From: a virus
DNA length: 25,680 nucleotides
Reading direction: 5' to 3' (one strand)
IMG/VR virus record: IMGVR_UViG_3300030380_006848
Span: 1 to 25,680 of that record
Shown here: in pieces, positions 8,416 to 16,536 of the stretch
How positions within the stretch are numbered: position 1 is the first letter of the stretch
Layout of the letters: the number at the start of each line of letters is the position of its first letter
The notes under the pieces: model-generated
The model's input: only the letters and a program-made list of their open reading frames with translations
What the model was told of the DNA's origin: nothing
Databases searched by the model: none
Made by a program: the position numbers and the translations under genes

Positions 8416-9131
8416 CAACATTTGCCGGTAGCGCGCTAATGGGTGCCGTTTTCTACGGGAAGGAAGTTTACAACTTCCTTAAGCCGCGTAGAATTGGCGT
8501 TTATGGTCCAACGCAGGTCGGAAAGACGACGCTGGACCAATTTATGCGCACTCCGGGCGAAATGGACGACATTGAAGAGCGCACCATGCACCCAAAACGG
8601 CTTATCGGAGGCGGTTATGTGCTTCCGAAGGCCACGCGTAAGCGAATACGATGGCAAGGCGAGAAGCGAGTGGTTCATTCAGCCGATATTGGAGGACAAC
8701 AGCGGTTTTGGAACCTGTGGATTGACGATATGGTGGACCGACAGGTAGAAATCGTTGTCTTCATGACCGATACGCGCGTTTTGAATGGCAATGGTGCGCA
8801 AGTTATTGATGCTGTGGGCGGTTTTGAGTTCCTTGTAGACGCATTGATTGAAAAAAGGTGGAAATATCGCTCGTTGAAGACGCGTTTGCGCGGAAAACGC
8901 TATGCTCCAAAGCAGATTTGGCTCATCGCGAACAAAGCGGACGAGTGGTGGGACGAAAATGCGAACATTTTGTGGCAATCTAACCGTTTGCGCGAGCATA
9001 AAGTGTTTGATGCGCACCGTCCGGCTATGCGAAGACTACAAAAAGCAGGAATTCCGTGTCGTGTCAGTATGATGGCGACGAAAATAGGCTGGAATGTTGA
9101 AAAAACCCTCCTTAACATGCTAAATTGGTGA
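8409..9131 (+). CDS. Arf/Ras-like small GTPase
   Basis: The 240-aa product carries the ordered motifs of a small GTPase. G1/P-loop GPTQVGKT is at residues 33-40, G3 DIGGQ at 93-97 (the DxGGQ form typical of Arf/SRP-receptor-beta-like GTPases), and G4 NKAD at 175-178. An ATK near the C-terminus is a plausible G5. A threonine at about residue 59 could serve as G2. Residues 1-24 form a hydrophobic or amphipathic helix ahead of the fold, reminiscent of the membrane-binding helix of Arf proteins. It is expected to bind and hydrolyse GTP, switching the state of partners at the membrane. The ATG at 8409 lacks a strong ribosome site and overlaps the upstream gene, so it is probably translationally coupled. 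Such a GTPase is unusual in a virion-gene region. Its function there is unknown. Confidence 0.85.
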   Translation: MVATFAGSALMGAVFYGKEVYNFLKPRRIGVYGPTQVGKTTLDQFMRTPGEMDDIEERTMHPKRLIGGGYVLPKATRKRIRWQGEKRVVHSADIGGQQRFWNLWIDDMVDRQVEIVVFMTDTRVLNGNGAQVIDAVGGFEFLVDALIEKRWKYRSLKTRLRGKRYAPKQIWLIANKADEWWDENANILWQSNRLREHKVFDAHRPAMRRLQKAGIPCRVSMMATKIGWNVEKTLLNMLNW

Positions 9132-9135
9132 TGAA

Positions 9136-10014
9136 ATGATTGGAAAACCTCAAAATGACCTGCTACGCCTCGCGGCGCAGACACAAATGACCTACGCGCA
9201 GATGCAACAACAAGCGTCTGCGCAAGCCGCAATGAACAATGTAAGCGAACACATTGAGGTTCCGCAAGTGAATTTTTACCCATCACAGCATCCAAACCCC
9301 AAAAAAGCGCGCAGAAAGGACATCAAACAGGCTTACAAGTTGCTTTCGCCTACAAAACGCTCCATTTTTTCTCCGAAACGCGCTTGGGGAGGCAAATATC
9401 GCTACAATACCAACACCATGCGCTGTTGTGTGGACGGATGTGATGTAGAATACCTCTTGAGAGCCGCCGGAAACATCTATGAGCAGGTCTTTGACGACGA
9501 AACGGGTCAGTCTTTGTGGGACATTTACTTCAAAAACCCGGTCACAGGCGAGATTGAAGCGTTTATTGCTCGCGAAAAGGTCACAAGTGGGCGAAAAATG
9601 CGCGCAACCTACTGTCCCGAACACCTTCACCTCTACCATTTGTTGACGAAATGGGAAAAAGAGGAAGAAAAAGAGGAAGAAATGAGCAACGGAACACTCA
9701 AATCCAAGTTGAAAAAGGGCGTTTCTACGGTCGCTGTGCCAATTGCCACACTCAAAAGGAAGGACAATACGCCTCCAATTCTCGCGAAATATGAGCAATT
9801 CTTCGCGATGTTGAAACAGGACAACATCCCCATCACGCATTTCACCAATTCTGCTACGGGAATGAACGATTTGGTCATGATTGTCTTTGATATGCGCCAA
9901 TTCCAAGCCGGAAACAACACGCGTTTGCTTCACGACGCGCTCGCTATGCACCAAGCACAGCAACAAAACGCGCCTCTTCCTCTACCGCAACAACAAAATG
10001 AGGGTAGCGCGTGA
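9136..10014 (+). CDS. Hypothetical protein with Cys/His (zinc-finger-like) cluster
   Basis: A 292-aa product, family not recognised. Cysteines at 97/98 and 102 and a C160-x2-H163-x-H165 group could form one zinc site across about 65 residues. A Glu/Lys-rich linker follows at about 172-182, and the C-terminus is Gln-rich. The N-terminal 60 residues are Gln/Ala-rich and basic. The ATG is preceded by GGTGATG (9127-9133), which overlaps the GTPase stop codon, so the two genes are tightly linked. Acting as a soluble partner or effector of the GTPase is possible but unsupported by homology. A DNA-binding or structural role is equally open. Confidence 0.8.
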   Translation: MIGKPQNDLLRLAAQTQMTYAQMQQQASAQAAMNNVSEHIEVPQVNFYPSQHPNPKKARRKDIKQAYKLLSPTKRSIFSPKRAWGGKYRYNTNTMRCCVDGCDVEYLLRAAGNIYEQVFDDETGQSLWDIYFKNPVTGEIEAFIAREKVTSGRKMRATYCPEHLHLYHLLTKWEKEEEKEEEMSNGTLKSKLKKGVSTVAVPIATLKRKDNTPPILAKYEQFFAMLKQDNIPITHFTNSATGMNDLVMIVFDMRQFQAGNNTRLLHDALAMHQAQQQNAPLPLPQQQNEGSA

Positions 10015-10023
10015 GGTGGTATC

Positions 10024-10596
10024 ATGGCATGGTGGTCAAATAATCAACAACCCGCGCAAAACAACGGCGCATTGAACCTCGGATTGCCAAACGGTCAACA
10101 GAATGTGCCTCAAATGGGGACCATGAGTGCGGCTGGCGGCTACAACCCCTACGCACCACCTCCACCACCGACTGAAATGGACATACTTTCCACGATGATA
10201 ACGACGAATCCACTTATTGACAAGTGGCTGTCGGACAACAATGGTGCTAATTTGAACATGCTTATTGGTCTCATCAGCAATGTGGTTGCAGTCTCAATGT
10301 CCAGCATGCTCGCTAACGCGAAAATCAAAGAAGGAGATGACGGCTTTACCTTTGATTTTAGCGGCGTGCAAGGAATGCCGACTGCTGATAGCGTCACCAT
10401 GACTCAAACACAAATTCTCAACGCGGCCTCCAACAATGTTCAGCAGATGAACATGCAATTTCAGCAGATGGTAGCCATCGCGAACCAAAGCACAATGCAA
10501 ACCATGCTGGATAGTGCGCTCGCAGACCCCGGCATGATGCAAAATGTCGGTGGTGGCATCGGTGCGTTGGCGCGCGGTCTTGTCGGAGGTCGCTGA
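10024..10596 (+). CDS. Hypothetical protein with one hydrophobic segment
   Basis: A 190-aa product of unknown family. The N-terminal 55 residues are Asn/Gln/Pro-rich and end in a five-proline run. A hydrophobic stretch with the sequence LIGLISNVVAVSMSSML lies near residues 78-95 and may be a membrane or packing helix. The C-terminal half is Gln/Met/Asn-rich and ends in a Gly-rich segment. The start is fixed by GAGGTGGT (10013-10020), four bases upstream of the ATG. It belongs to the same closely spaced cluster as the GTPase. Confidence 0.75.
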   Translation: MAWWSNNQQPAQNNGALNLGLPNGQQNVPQMGTMSAAGGYNPYAPPPPPTEMDILSTMITTNPLIDKWLSDNNGANLNMLIGLISNVVAVSMSSMLANAKIKEGDDGFTFDFSGVQGMPTADSVTMTQTQILNAASNNVQQMNMQFQQMVAIANQSTMQTMLDSALADPGMMQNVGGGIGALARGLVGGR

Positions 10597-10597
10597 T

Positions 10598-10828
10598 ATG
10601 CCCGATATTAGCACCTTTTACAGCGCATTTAGCGACATGACCAACTTGCGCAAGTCTGTGGTTGTTGACATGATAATGGTTCAAGTCATCAGTCTCACGC
10701 TTGGATGCTTCCTCATCCTCGTTTTTTCCGGTCCGAACATGGACTCAAACACGCTGACTTGGGTTATCGGTGCGCTTTTCGTTTTCTTTAGCGCGTCCGG
10801 TATCGTCTACCGCCGACTTTCCAGTTGA
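10598..10828 (+). CDS. Two-TM small membrane protein
   Basis: A 76-aa product with two strong hydrophobic segments (about residues 21-43 and 53-71) and a short basic C-terminal tail. The ATG at 10598 is chosen because GGAGGT (10585-10590) lies seven bases upstream; a longer frame upstream has no such site. Size and topology resemble a holin-like protein, but no lysis enzyme is adjacent. It could equally be part of the membrane/GTPase module. Its last 84 bases overlap the tail of the leftward gene on the opposite strand. Confidence 0.7.
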   Translation: MPDISTFYSAFSDMTNLRKSVVVDMIMVQVISLTLGCFLILVFSGPNMDSNTLTWVIGALFVFFSASGIVYRRLSS

Positions 10829-11077
10829 CCATTTACCAACAGGACACTCGCTACTCGCGAGAATCGTTTTGGTCTTGATGAAACAACCGCACAAGCCGCA
10901 TCGGTCGTGGTTTCGGTCCGGGCATTGACGACAAATGTTCATTCTTCTTTCGCGCTCGGATAACGACGCTTTGTTATTAGAAAAAATGTCCATAGCCGCG
11001 CGTGAAAGGCTCTTCGCTGTGTCCGTAGTGAGGGGAACTCCCGCAATTTTTGGCGCACGACCAAGTCGTTTTCTCAT
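10745..11077 (-). CDS. Leftward Cys-rich zinc-binding protein of a type common in marine phages
   Basis: A 110-aa product and the only convincing gene on the - strand. The core has C49-x2-C52, C60-x2-C63-G-C65, a conserved-looking lysine pair and C78-P-x-GKW83. This spacing, ending in CPxGKW, matches from memory a small zinc-finger family frequent in marine phage genomes; its function is unknown to me. The last ~27 residues beyond GKW are encoded antisense to the end of the 10598 gene and may be a non-conserved extension. No ribosome site precedes the ATG, and 37 bases separate it from the divergent 11115 gene. The orientation suggests an independently acquired and independently transcribed moron-type gene. 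Confidence 0.75.
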   Translation of the reverse strand: MRKRLGRAPKIAGVPLTTDTAKSLSRAAMDIFSNNKASLSERERRMNICRQCPDRNHDRCGLCGCFIKTKTILASSECPVGKWSTGKSAVDDTGRAKENEKRTDNPSQRV

Positions 11078-11114
11078 AGAAACGCTCTTTTGCTACGGCT
11101 ACTTGGTCTTTGCT

Positions 11115-11780
11115 ATGGCGGAGCGTATCACTCGTGCTTCTTGCAAATTCTGCCAAGACGAAGGTCGCGACTCTTTGGAAGAGATGTTGAAGGGTGGCAT
11201 TATCACCGTGAAGCAACTTGACAAAGACATGGATTGGCGAGAAGGCACGGCAGACCGTCATTTTCGCAACCACATGGGCGAATATCACATGAATTCAAAC
11301 AGCGAGTGTAAGTTATGCGTTTCGGACAAACGCGAGAACCTTGAAATGGCATATTTTAACGCGTCTATGACGACACAAGAAATTGCCGAAGATGTGCAGA
11401 TGGCTGAATCCAGCGTCTACCACCACCTCAAACACCACCTCAAACCCGTGGTGCAAAAAGGTGCGGCTGACCTCATCATCGTTGAAGCAGGTAAAGAAAT
11501 GGACTCTCTCCGCACCAACCTGTCGCGAATCAATGGTGAATTAGGGCATTTTCTTGACGATGCTGACCGCAACGACCCGCAATATGTGCGCAACATCGTT
11601 TCACTTCACAAAGAAGTTCGCGAGACCATCAAGGACATGTTAAGAGTGCAGGAACGCGCGGCTGGTAGCACCACCGAGAACATGACAGCACAGACAATCA
11701 ACATCCTCAAAGTTGAATTGGCAAAGGAAAGTCCCGAAATATGGGCGCGTCTTCGCGGCAAGTTGATGGGTGGTGAATGA
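11115..11780 (+). CDS. Duplicated CxxC...HxxxH helix-turn-helix protein (candidate small terminase or regulator)
   Basis: A 221-aa product. The first 110 residues hold two copies of one unit: C10-x2-C13 ... H49-x3-H53, and C65-x2-C68 ... H103-x3-H107, with 35 and 34 residues between the Cys and His pairs. The second copy contains a clear helix-turn-helix (TTQEIAEDVQMAESSVYHHL). Each unit is therefore plausibly a zinc-stabilised HTH. The C-terminal half is helical with a coiled-coil-like stretch. DNA binding is well supported. Its place upstream of the large terminase suggests the small terminase subunit, but a transcription regulator is possible. I take the ATG at 11115 because the longer frame upstream is antisense to the leftward gene. 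No Shine-Dalgarno is visible. Confidence 0.8.
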   Translation: MAERITRASCKFCQDEGRDSLEEMLKGGIITVKQLDKDMDWREGTADRHFRNHMGEYHMNSNSECKLCVSDKRENLEMAYFNASMTTQEIAEDVQMAESSVYHHLKHHLKPVVQKGAADLIIVEAGKEMDSLRTNLSRINGELGHFLDDADRNDPQYVRNIVSLHKEVRETIKDMLRVQERAAGSTTENMTAQTINILKVELAKESPEIWARLRGKLMGGE

Positions 11781-11781
11781 G

Positions 11782-13038
11782 ATGGTTGGTGGACCCGAAG
11801 GTAGCACCGCTGGTATGCGATTCAATCCTCGTCAAAGCGCAGAAGAGTTGCAGGAGGATTCAAGCGTTGGTCGTGAGGATTCCGAAGAGCGTGCGCGACA
11901 TGAAGCGAAAAAACGCAACAAACAAGAGAAACGCGCAAAAATGATGCAGGGTCTTCAACACATGAAGATTAAAATTCCACAAAAAAGTCCCGAAGACGAA
12001 GAAGACAGCCCAATAAAACAACAGTCCGAACTCGGCCAAATGACCGGGCAGGTTGGGCAAAGCGAGGCTCTTGCTGGGGCTAACCCCAACGCAGGCGGTC
12101 TTGGGTCTAACATCATGCTTGCTACTGCACCCTTCATTGACGACGCGTTTGAGATGATTCGTAAAAAGCGCGATGAGCCAAAATTTGACGATGAAAAGCC
12201 CAAGAAGACTACGACGATTGATACGGCACTCTCGCGCCGTCGTGGTAAGAAAGGGAAGGGTAAGAAAAAGCGCGGTGAAAAAACTACCGAATCAACCAAA
12301 GGGAGAGGAAAGACGCGCACGCTCAAACCGGGTTATGTTCGCAATCCGCGTGCGATGACAGCGTTGAGAAGCGGTCAAGCACCCTACCAAACATTCGGTT
12401 TAATGGGTTCGCGAAGGCAGTCTCCTACGCGCTTTATCCGCCTTACTACTTCGTCGGGACGAAGCACCCCTCGTGCTGGGATGGAAAACCCACAAAGAAA
12501 GTTAGGGCAAGACTTGGCTCAAGAGCGACGGCAGGCCATGCCCACCACCGACGACCCTGTCGCAACACCCACCACATCCGTTGAGGCTCGCAAAGTTCGC
12601 GCTCTCCGAGGTTCCCGCGATTCGCGCCCCGACAAAAGAGCGTTACATAAACCACGCGAACCCGGCGTCGCAGGCGGAAAACAAATGTCGCGCGCCACAT
12701 CCCTCGCAGGAGGTTCCGGTGGCATCGGTTCAACCGACGCCATTCTCGCTTCCGAAGAATTCTTGCTCAAACGCGCTCAAAAGTTGAAGTTGGGCATATC
12801 GCCACGCGACCGTATTGAATACCGACACTTGATTGACCAACTCAACCATTTGCTACGCCGTTTGATGCGCAAGGAAGACAAGTCTATGCAAGGAGCGACG
12901 GATGGTTCTTCACCCAATTCATCGGGCGGACTCACTTCCAATCCAACCGGGGCGACGGAGACTGACCCCGATGACGACGCAACGATGTGGGGCGCGCATG
13001 CGTATGACCTCTACACGCGACGGGGTGGTGTAGGTTGA
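11782..13038 (+). CDS. Basic, low-complexity hypothetical protein
   Basis: A 418-aa product of unknown family, disordered in character: Lys/Arg-, Gln-, Gly- and Ser-rich, with a strongly basic segment (about residues 150-185, runs of KKGKGKKK type) followed by an Arg/Ser/Pro-rich stretch. Residues about 325-375 are more helical. The ATG at 11782 follows GGTGGTGA (11769-11776), which overlaps the upstream gene's stop. A GTG at 11770 is an in-frame alternative with no spacing for a ribosome site. A nucleic-acid-contacting virion, scaffold or accessory packaging protein is possible. There is no homology support. Confidence 0.75.
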   Translation: MVGGPEGSTAGMRFNPRQSAEELQEDSSVGREDSEERARHEAKKRNKQEKRAKMMQGLQHMKIKIPQKSPEDEEDSPIKQQSELGQMTGQVGQSEALAGANPNAGGLGSNIMLATAPFIDDAFEMIRKKRDEPKFDDEKPKKTTTIDTALSRRRGKKGKGKKKRGEKTTESTKGRGKTRTLKPGYVRNPRAMTALRSGQAPYQTFGLMGSRRQSPTRFIRLTTSSGRSTPRAGMENPQRKLGQDLAQERRQAMPTTDDPVATPTTSVEARKVRALRGSRDSRPDKRALHKPREPGVAGGKQMSRATSLAGGSGGIGSTDAILASEEFLLKRAQKLKLGISPRDRIEYRHLIDQLNHLLRRLMRKEDKSMQGATDGSSPNSSGGLTSNPTGATETDPDDDATMWGAHAYDLYTRRGGVG

Positions 13039-14849
13039 ACGACATCATTCTCAAGGGCAAGGGAGTGTGGTATATGGACGAGGATGGCGTTATGCATCCG
13101 ATGTCCTTTCCGCCTCGCGAATCTGCTCATAAAGAAATGTCGCACTTTTACATCAATTCGGTGACGGGTGAGCCGTTCAAGGAGATTCCAGCCGAGGAGC
13201 GTCATTGGCCGATGGAGAAAGTGACGCGTAAATTGGCAAAGGACATTATGCGACATGGTTTTCTTGACGAGACGGGTGTGAAAAGAAAGCCTGCGACTTT
13301 CAATTCAGCCTTTCAAATGGCGAAAGAAGTGCAGAACTCATCAGCACGCACTTTCAACAACACCAAACGCGACAACGGCGACGACTTTCACACCGTCCCT
13401 CTTCCGTTTCAAGAAGACGGTTCGTTGCACCCGGAATACATGACCAACCACTACGGAGCGCATCAATCGCGTCGCATACCCACGGTTGACCGACAAACGC
13501 GAGACGAACAAGGGCGACTCATCAATCTCAACACGAATAACAAACCACACAAAACGCTGGGTTTGCACCTTGAATCGCACGCTTTTCATCATGCCAACGA
13601 ATTCAACGACGAAGTGGAGAAACGCGGCATTCAAACGGACATCGGTGCCAAGCAAAATGTGCTTGAACCCCAACACATCACGGGTGGCGTCACGCGTCGC
13701 TACTCGTCCAACGAGAAAGACCCGACTTCTAAACACAACACCACAATGCCGTCCTACTACAAGGACAGGCACGCACAGGAAGCGGCGTTCGGGCAGATAC
13801 GCCCCGAAGACATCATTTCCGTTCTGCCCAACGATTTCTTCTATCCGTCTTCAAGCGGCAACATGTCAACGCGGATACGCGACTTGCTCATTGACGAAGG
13901 ATACGACGATGAGACGGCATATCAAATGGCTCGCGCCCCCGTCAATCAATTGCTATACGGTTCGGGCGAAGACGGGCGACAGACCGGACTTCGTTTGGCG
14001 ATGAAAGCGATGGCTGACAGGTTGAACATTCACAGCAACCCCGATGTGGAAAACATCTACACGCGGCAACTCCACGACATTGCCATGCAATTTGGCGGTG
14101 CGGACAAGGGGCGAACCAAAGCCGCGGCTGAAATTATGGCTATGCTAAAAACAGCAGAGGCTATGGGTATGGACCCGCGCGAATTGTCATCCAAACCACC
14201 TGCGCCTCAACGCGTTGTTGAAGGTTGGCAACAGCACGCTCAAGCCGTGGGCGGTAAGCCAATTGATATGGCCTCGTTAGGCGTGTCCGAGGAAATGCAC
14301 AGCATGAGAGGCAAATTCAACGACAACCCAAAACACCTCTACGACTCTTTCCCAGCCCACTTGACCAGCGGCTCAATCGGTGCTGAACCACAAGAGAGAG
14401 ACGACGACCCCGATGGCGGCGCACGACCTCCCGACGAAGAATTGTCCGTCTTACCACCTGCGCCCGAAGACGACCCTCAACCCCCACTTGGCGGGGGCTT
14501 CGCTGGCATCGGCGGTGGTGTGAGCGGCTTTGGCGGTGGTATTAGCGCAACAGACTTCCGAGGACCCGACGCGTTTGCTTATTCCGATGACGACCCAATG
14601 GGTGTCATTGCAACCATCATGGAGCGCGTGCAATTGCATGATGCTGGCGGGTCGCTTTTGAGAAAATACGACCCGTTGAGCGCGTTGGACATGGCGCGAT
14701 TGGGTGATGAAGTGGGCGTTCCCAGCATCACGGTTCGCGCGATTGCCATGTCGCTCGGTGACTGGGGTGTCATAGCGAAATCTTTTAACACGACGCGCGA
14801 TGTGGTTCGCGTTATCAAGAAGTCTTGCGGTGGTGCAATAAATGGTTGA
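13035..14849 (+). CDS. Hypothetical 604-aa protein with Gly-rich linker, probable virion component
   Basis: The family is not recognised. The N-terminal ~450 residues are hydrophilic and His/Asn/Arg-rich. Residues about 455-515 form an Asp/Pro stretch followed by a Gly-rich linker (GGGFAGIGGGVSGFGGG). The C-terminal ~80 residues are well ordered in character and end in a helix-turn-helix-like segment (LGDWGVIAKSFNTTRDVVRVI). The TTG start overlaps the upstream TGA as TTGA and is preceded by GGTGGTG, so translation is probably coupled. A structural or connector role is suggested only by its place just upstream of the terminase. Confidence 0.78.
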   Translation: MNDIILKGKGVWYMDEDGVMHPMSFPPRESAHKEMSHFYINSVTGEPFKEIPAEERHWPMEKVTRKLAKDIMRHGFLDETGVKRKPATFNSAFQMAKEVQNSSARTFNNTKRDNGDDFHTVPLPFQEDGSLHPEYMTNHYGAHQSRRIPTVDRQTRDEQGRLINLNTNNKPHKTLGLHLESHAFHHANEFNDEVEKRGIQTDIGAKQNVLEPQHITGGVTRRYSSNEKDPTSKHNTTMPSYYKDRHAQEAAFGQIRPEDIISVLPNDFFYPSSSGNMSTRIRDLLIDEGYDDETAYQMARAPVNQLLYGSGEDGRQTGLRLAMKAMADRLNIHSNPDVENIYTRQLHDIAMQFGGADKGRTKAAAEIMAMLKTAEAMGMDPRELSSKPPAPQRVVEGWQQHAQAVGGKPIDMASLGVSEEMHSMRGKFNDNPKHLYDSFPAHLTSGSIGAEPQERDDDPDGGARPPDEELSVLPPAPEDDPQPPLGGGFAGIGGGVSGFGGGISATDFRGPDAFAYSDDDPMGVIATIMERVQLHDAGGSLLRKYDPLSALDMARLGDEVGVPSITVRAIAMSLGDWGVIAKSFNTTRDVVRVIKKSCGGAING

Positions 14850-16536
14850 ACTTTGGGAAGTAGAATGGAACAGCAGTATGCTGAAACACGGACGCGATAA
14901 CGGAACGATGGAATTTATTTTCGCAAAAGGTGGCACGCTGACCGATTTGAATTATGTCATGTTCGGCGCGCACGACGATACTTGGGAACCTCTCATCAAA
15001 GCCGTGGCAGAACGCGACAACTCACATCCCGACATCATCCGCAAGCAAGCGCAAGACCCAATGTTTGGTGTCAATCCTCAAACCTTCCAAGGTGCTGTGC
15101 CTGTCAACTTGGCTGGCGGACGGCAGACCGCCGCTACGGGACAAAAGGAGGCGCGAGACTTGTTGGCCGCGCAACGCGTCAACCAAGCGAACACTCGCGT
15201 TGAAGACGCACGAGCCGCAGGACAACAACCGCGAGGACGCGATTTGGCAACACGAGGTCAGCGCATGGCTGGTCTCGCTCAAGGTATTCGCAACATTGGG
15301 GCAGAAAAAGTCATGCCTGCCGCACAAGCAGGAGCGGACAAGTTGCAAGGAATGTCCGAGCGATTCAACGAAGGCGTGACAAATGTCGGCAATGCGATGG
15401 GGCGAGGGCTCGGTCAAGTCGGCAATGCGATGGGGCGAGGGCTTGGTCAAGCACGCGCGTTCATGGGACAAAAGGCCGGTCAAGCGGCTGACGCTTTCAG
15501 CCGCAAATTCCCCGGTGCAAAACAGCGCATGGGAGAATTCATGCAGGGCGCAGGTCGTCATCTCCGACATGGTCCGCGAGCGGCGGTTGGTCGCGGTCTT
15601 GAAAGGGCGCGAAACATGAGAGACCGATACCGACGCGACTCGTTGGAGAGCGGAGCCGGTATGAAGGACGAAGGTCTTAGCAGTCTCACTCAACTTGACG
15701 ATGAAGAAGACCGCGCTAAATACATGTATCCGGGTCAAACCGAAGACCGCTTGAAAGACATAAATGAGCGAAGAGGTGCAACGCGAGCAAAAATGAGTGA
15801 ACTTGACAACGAGTTGCGCAATCAAGAAACATACCGGTCACGCGTCGCTCGTCTTGCCGGTATGAAGACGCCCGAAGCGGAAGCACCGGAAGCACAACCG
15901 GATGTTCCTTTGCCGGAGCCGGAAGAAACGCGATTTGCAACCGAAGACCCAGCGGACCAAGCGGCCATCACCGACATTCCACAAGAGGACGAACAAACGC
16001 CATCCTTTGACGGAACAGGACCGGAGACTGAACCACCTCTCCCAGCAGGAGGCACGCCTACCTTTGACGGAGGCGAACCAGCGGCGGCAGGAGAGACCGC
16101 GACGGCCACACCGAAGAAACCGACCAAAGCAGACGATTTACAGTATTACGATGAAACGGTTGCGCCTCTTTTCACCGACGAAGAAAAGCAATACGGAGGC
16201 CGAGACATGAGACGCAAAATCGCGCAGACGCACCGCCGAGGCGGAGAGTTCTCACGAACCGATTTCCCAAAAAGCAAAATGGGCGACAATGTCGTGGCAA
16301 TGTTGCAACGCGCGGGCATGACGATGGCCGAGGCAGTAGCAACTGCGCAAGACGCGGCTCAAGGCAACCCCCAAGCGAAGAAGAAAGTTGAAGCGGCAGT
16401 CGGTGGCGAACAAACGCCAACCTTTGATGAACAGCCGTTGCCTCCAACGGGACAGGAATTGGAGGATTTCGCGTTGAGTAGCGATAAACACGAAGCCTCT
16501 TGGGATTCGCTGTTGAAAGGATTGAACATTCGGTGA
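14842..16536 (+). CDS. Ala/Gly-rich hypothetical structural-type protein with internal repeats
   Basis: A 564-aa product. An ordered N-terminal segment (about 1-75, Trp/Phe-containing) is followed by a long Ala/Gly/Gln/Arg-rich helical region. This includes a tandem duplication of VGNAMGRGLGQ at about residues 182-203. The C-terminal half is acidic and Pro-rich and contains three scattered copies of a TP(S/T)FD motif near residues 386, 405 and 525. The last 25 residues (SSDKHEASWDSLLKGLNIR) look like a short helical tail. It overlaps the upstream gene by 8 bases and has GGTGGTG about six bases before its ATG. The composition suits a scaffold, minor head or internal protein. No family is recognised. 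Confidence 0.78.
   Translation: MVELWEVEWNSSMLKHGRDNGTMEFIFAKGGTLTDLNYVMFGAHDDTWEPLIKAVAERDNSHPDIIRKQAQDPMFGVNPQTFQGAVPVNLAGGRQTAATGQKEARDLLAAQRVNQANTRVEDARAAGQQPRGRDLATRGQRMAGLAQGIRNIGAEKVMPAAQAGADKLQGMSERFNEGVTNVGNAMGRGLGQVGNAMGRGLGQARAFMGQKAGQAADAFSRKFPGAKQRMGEFMQGAGRHLRHGPRAAVGRGLERARNMRDRYRRDSLESGAGMKDEGLSSLTQLDDEEDRAKYMYPGQTEDRLKDINERRGATRAKMSELDNELRNQETYRSRVARLAGMKTPEAEAPEAQPDVPLPEPEETRFATEDPADQAAITDIPQEDEQTPSFDGTGPETEPPLPAGGTPTFDGGEPAAAGETATATPKKPTKADDLQYYDETVAPLFTDEEKQYGGRDMRRKIAQTHRRGGEFSRTDFPKSKMGDNVVAMLQRAGMTMAEAVATAQDAAQGNPQAKKKVEAAVGGEQTPTFDEQPLPPTGQELEDFALSSDKHEASWDSLLKGLNIR
15385..15450 (+). repeat. 33-bp tandem direct repeat, two copies
   Basis: Copies at 15385-15417 and 15418-15450 differ at a single base and encode VGNAMGRGLGQ twice in frame. 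This is a recent in-frame duplication within the 564-aa protein gene. Confidence 0.9.

Noticed and set aside
10598-10828. Confident holin assignment for the two-TM protein
   Set aside because: Size and topology fit, but many small viral membrane proteins look the same. No endolysin or spanin lies nearby, and the gene belongs to the GTPase cluster.
10935-11114. A 60-residue N-terminal extension of the HTH protein
   Set aside because: This stretch is antisense to the Cys-rich leftward gene, whose cysteine pattern is convincing, and the extension has no protein-like features. The CxxC repeat unit begins only after ATG 11115.
15385-15450. CRISPR-like repeat
   Set aside because: The two 33-bp copies are directly adjacent with no spacer and lie in frame within a coding gene.
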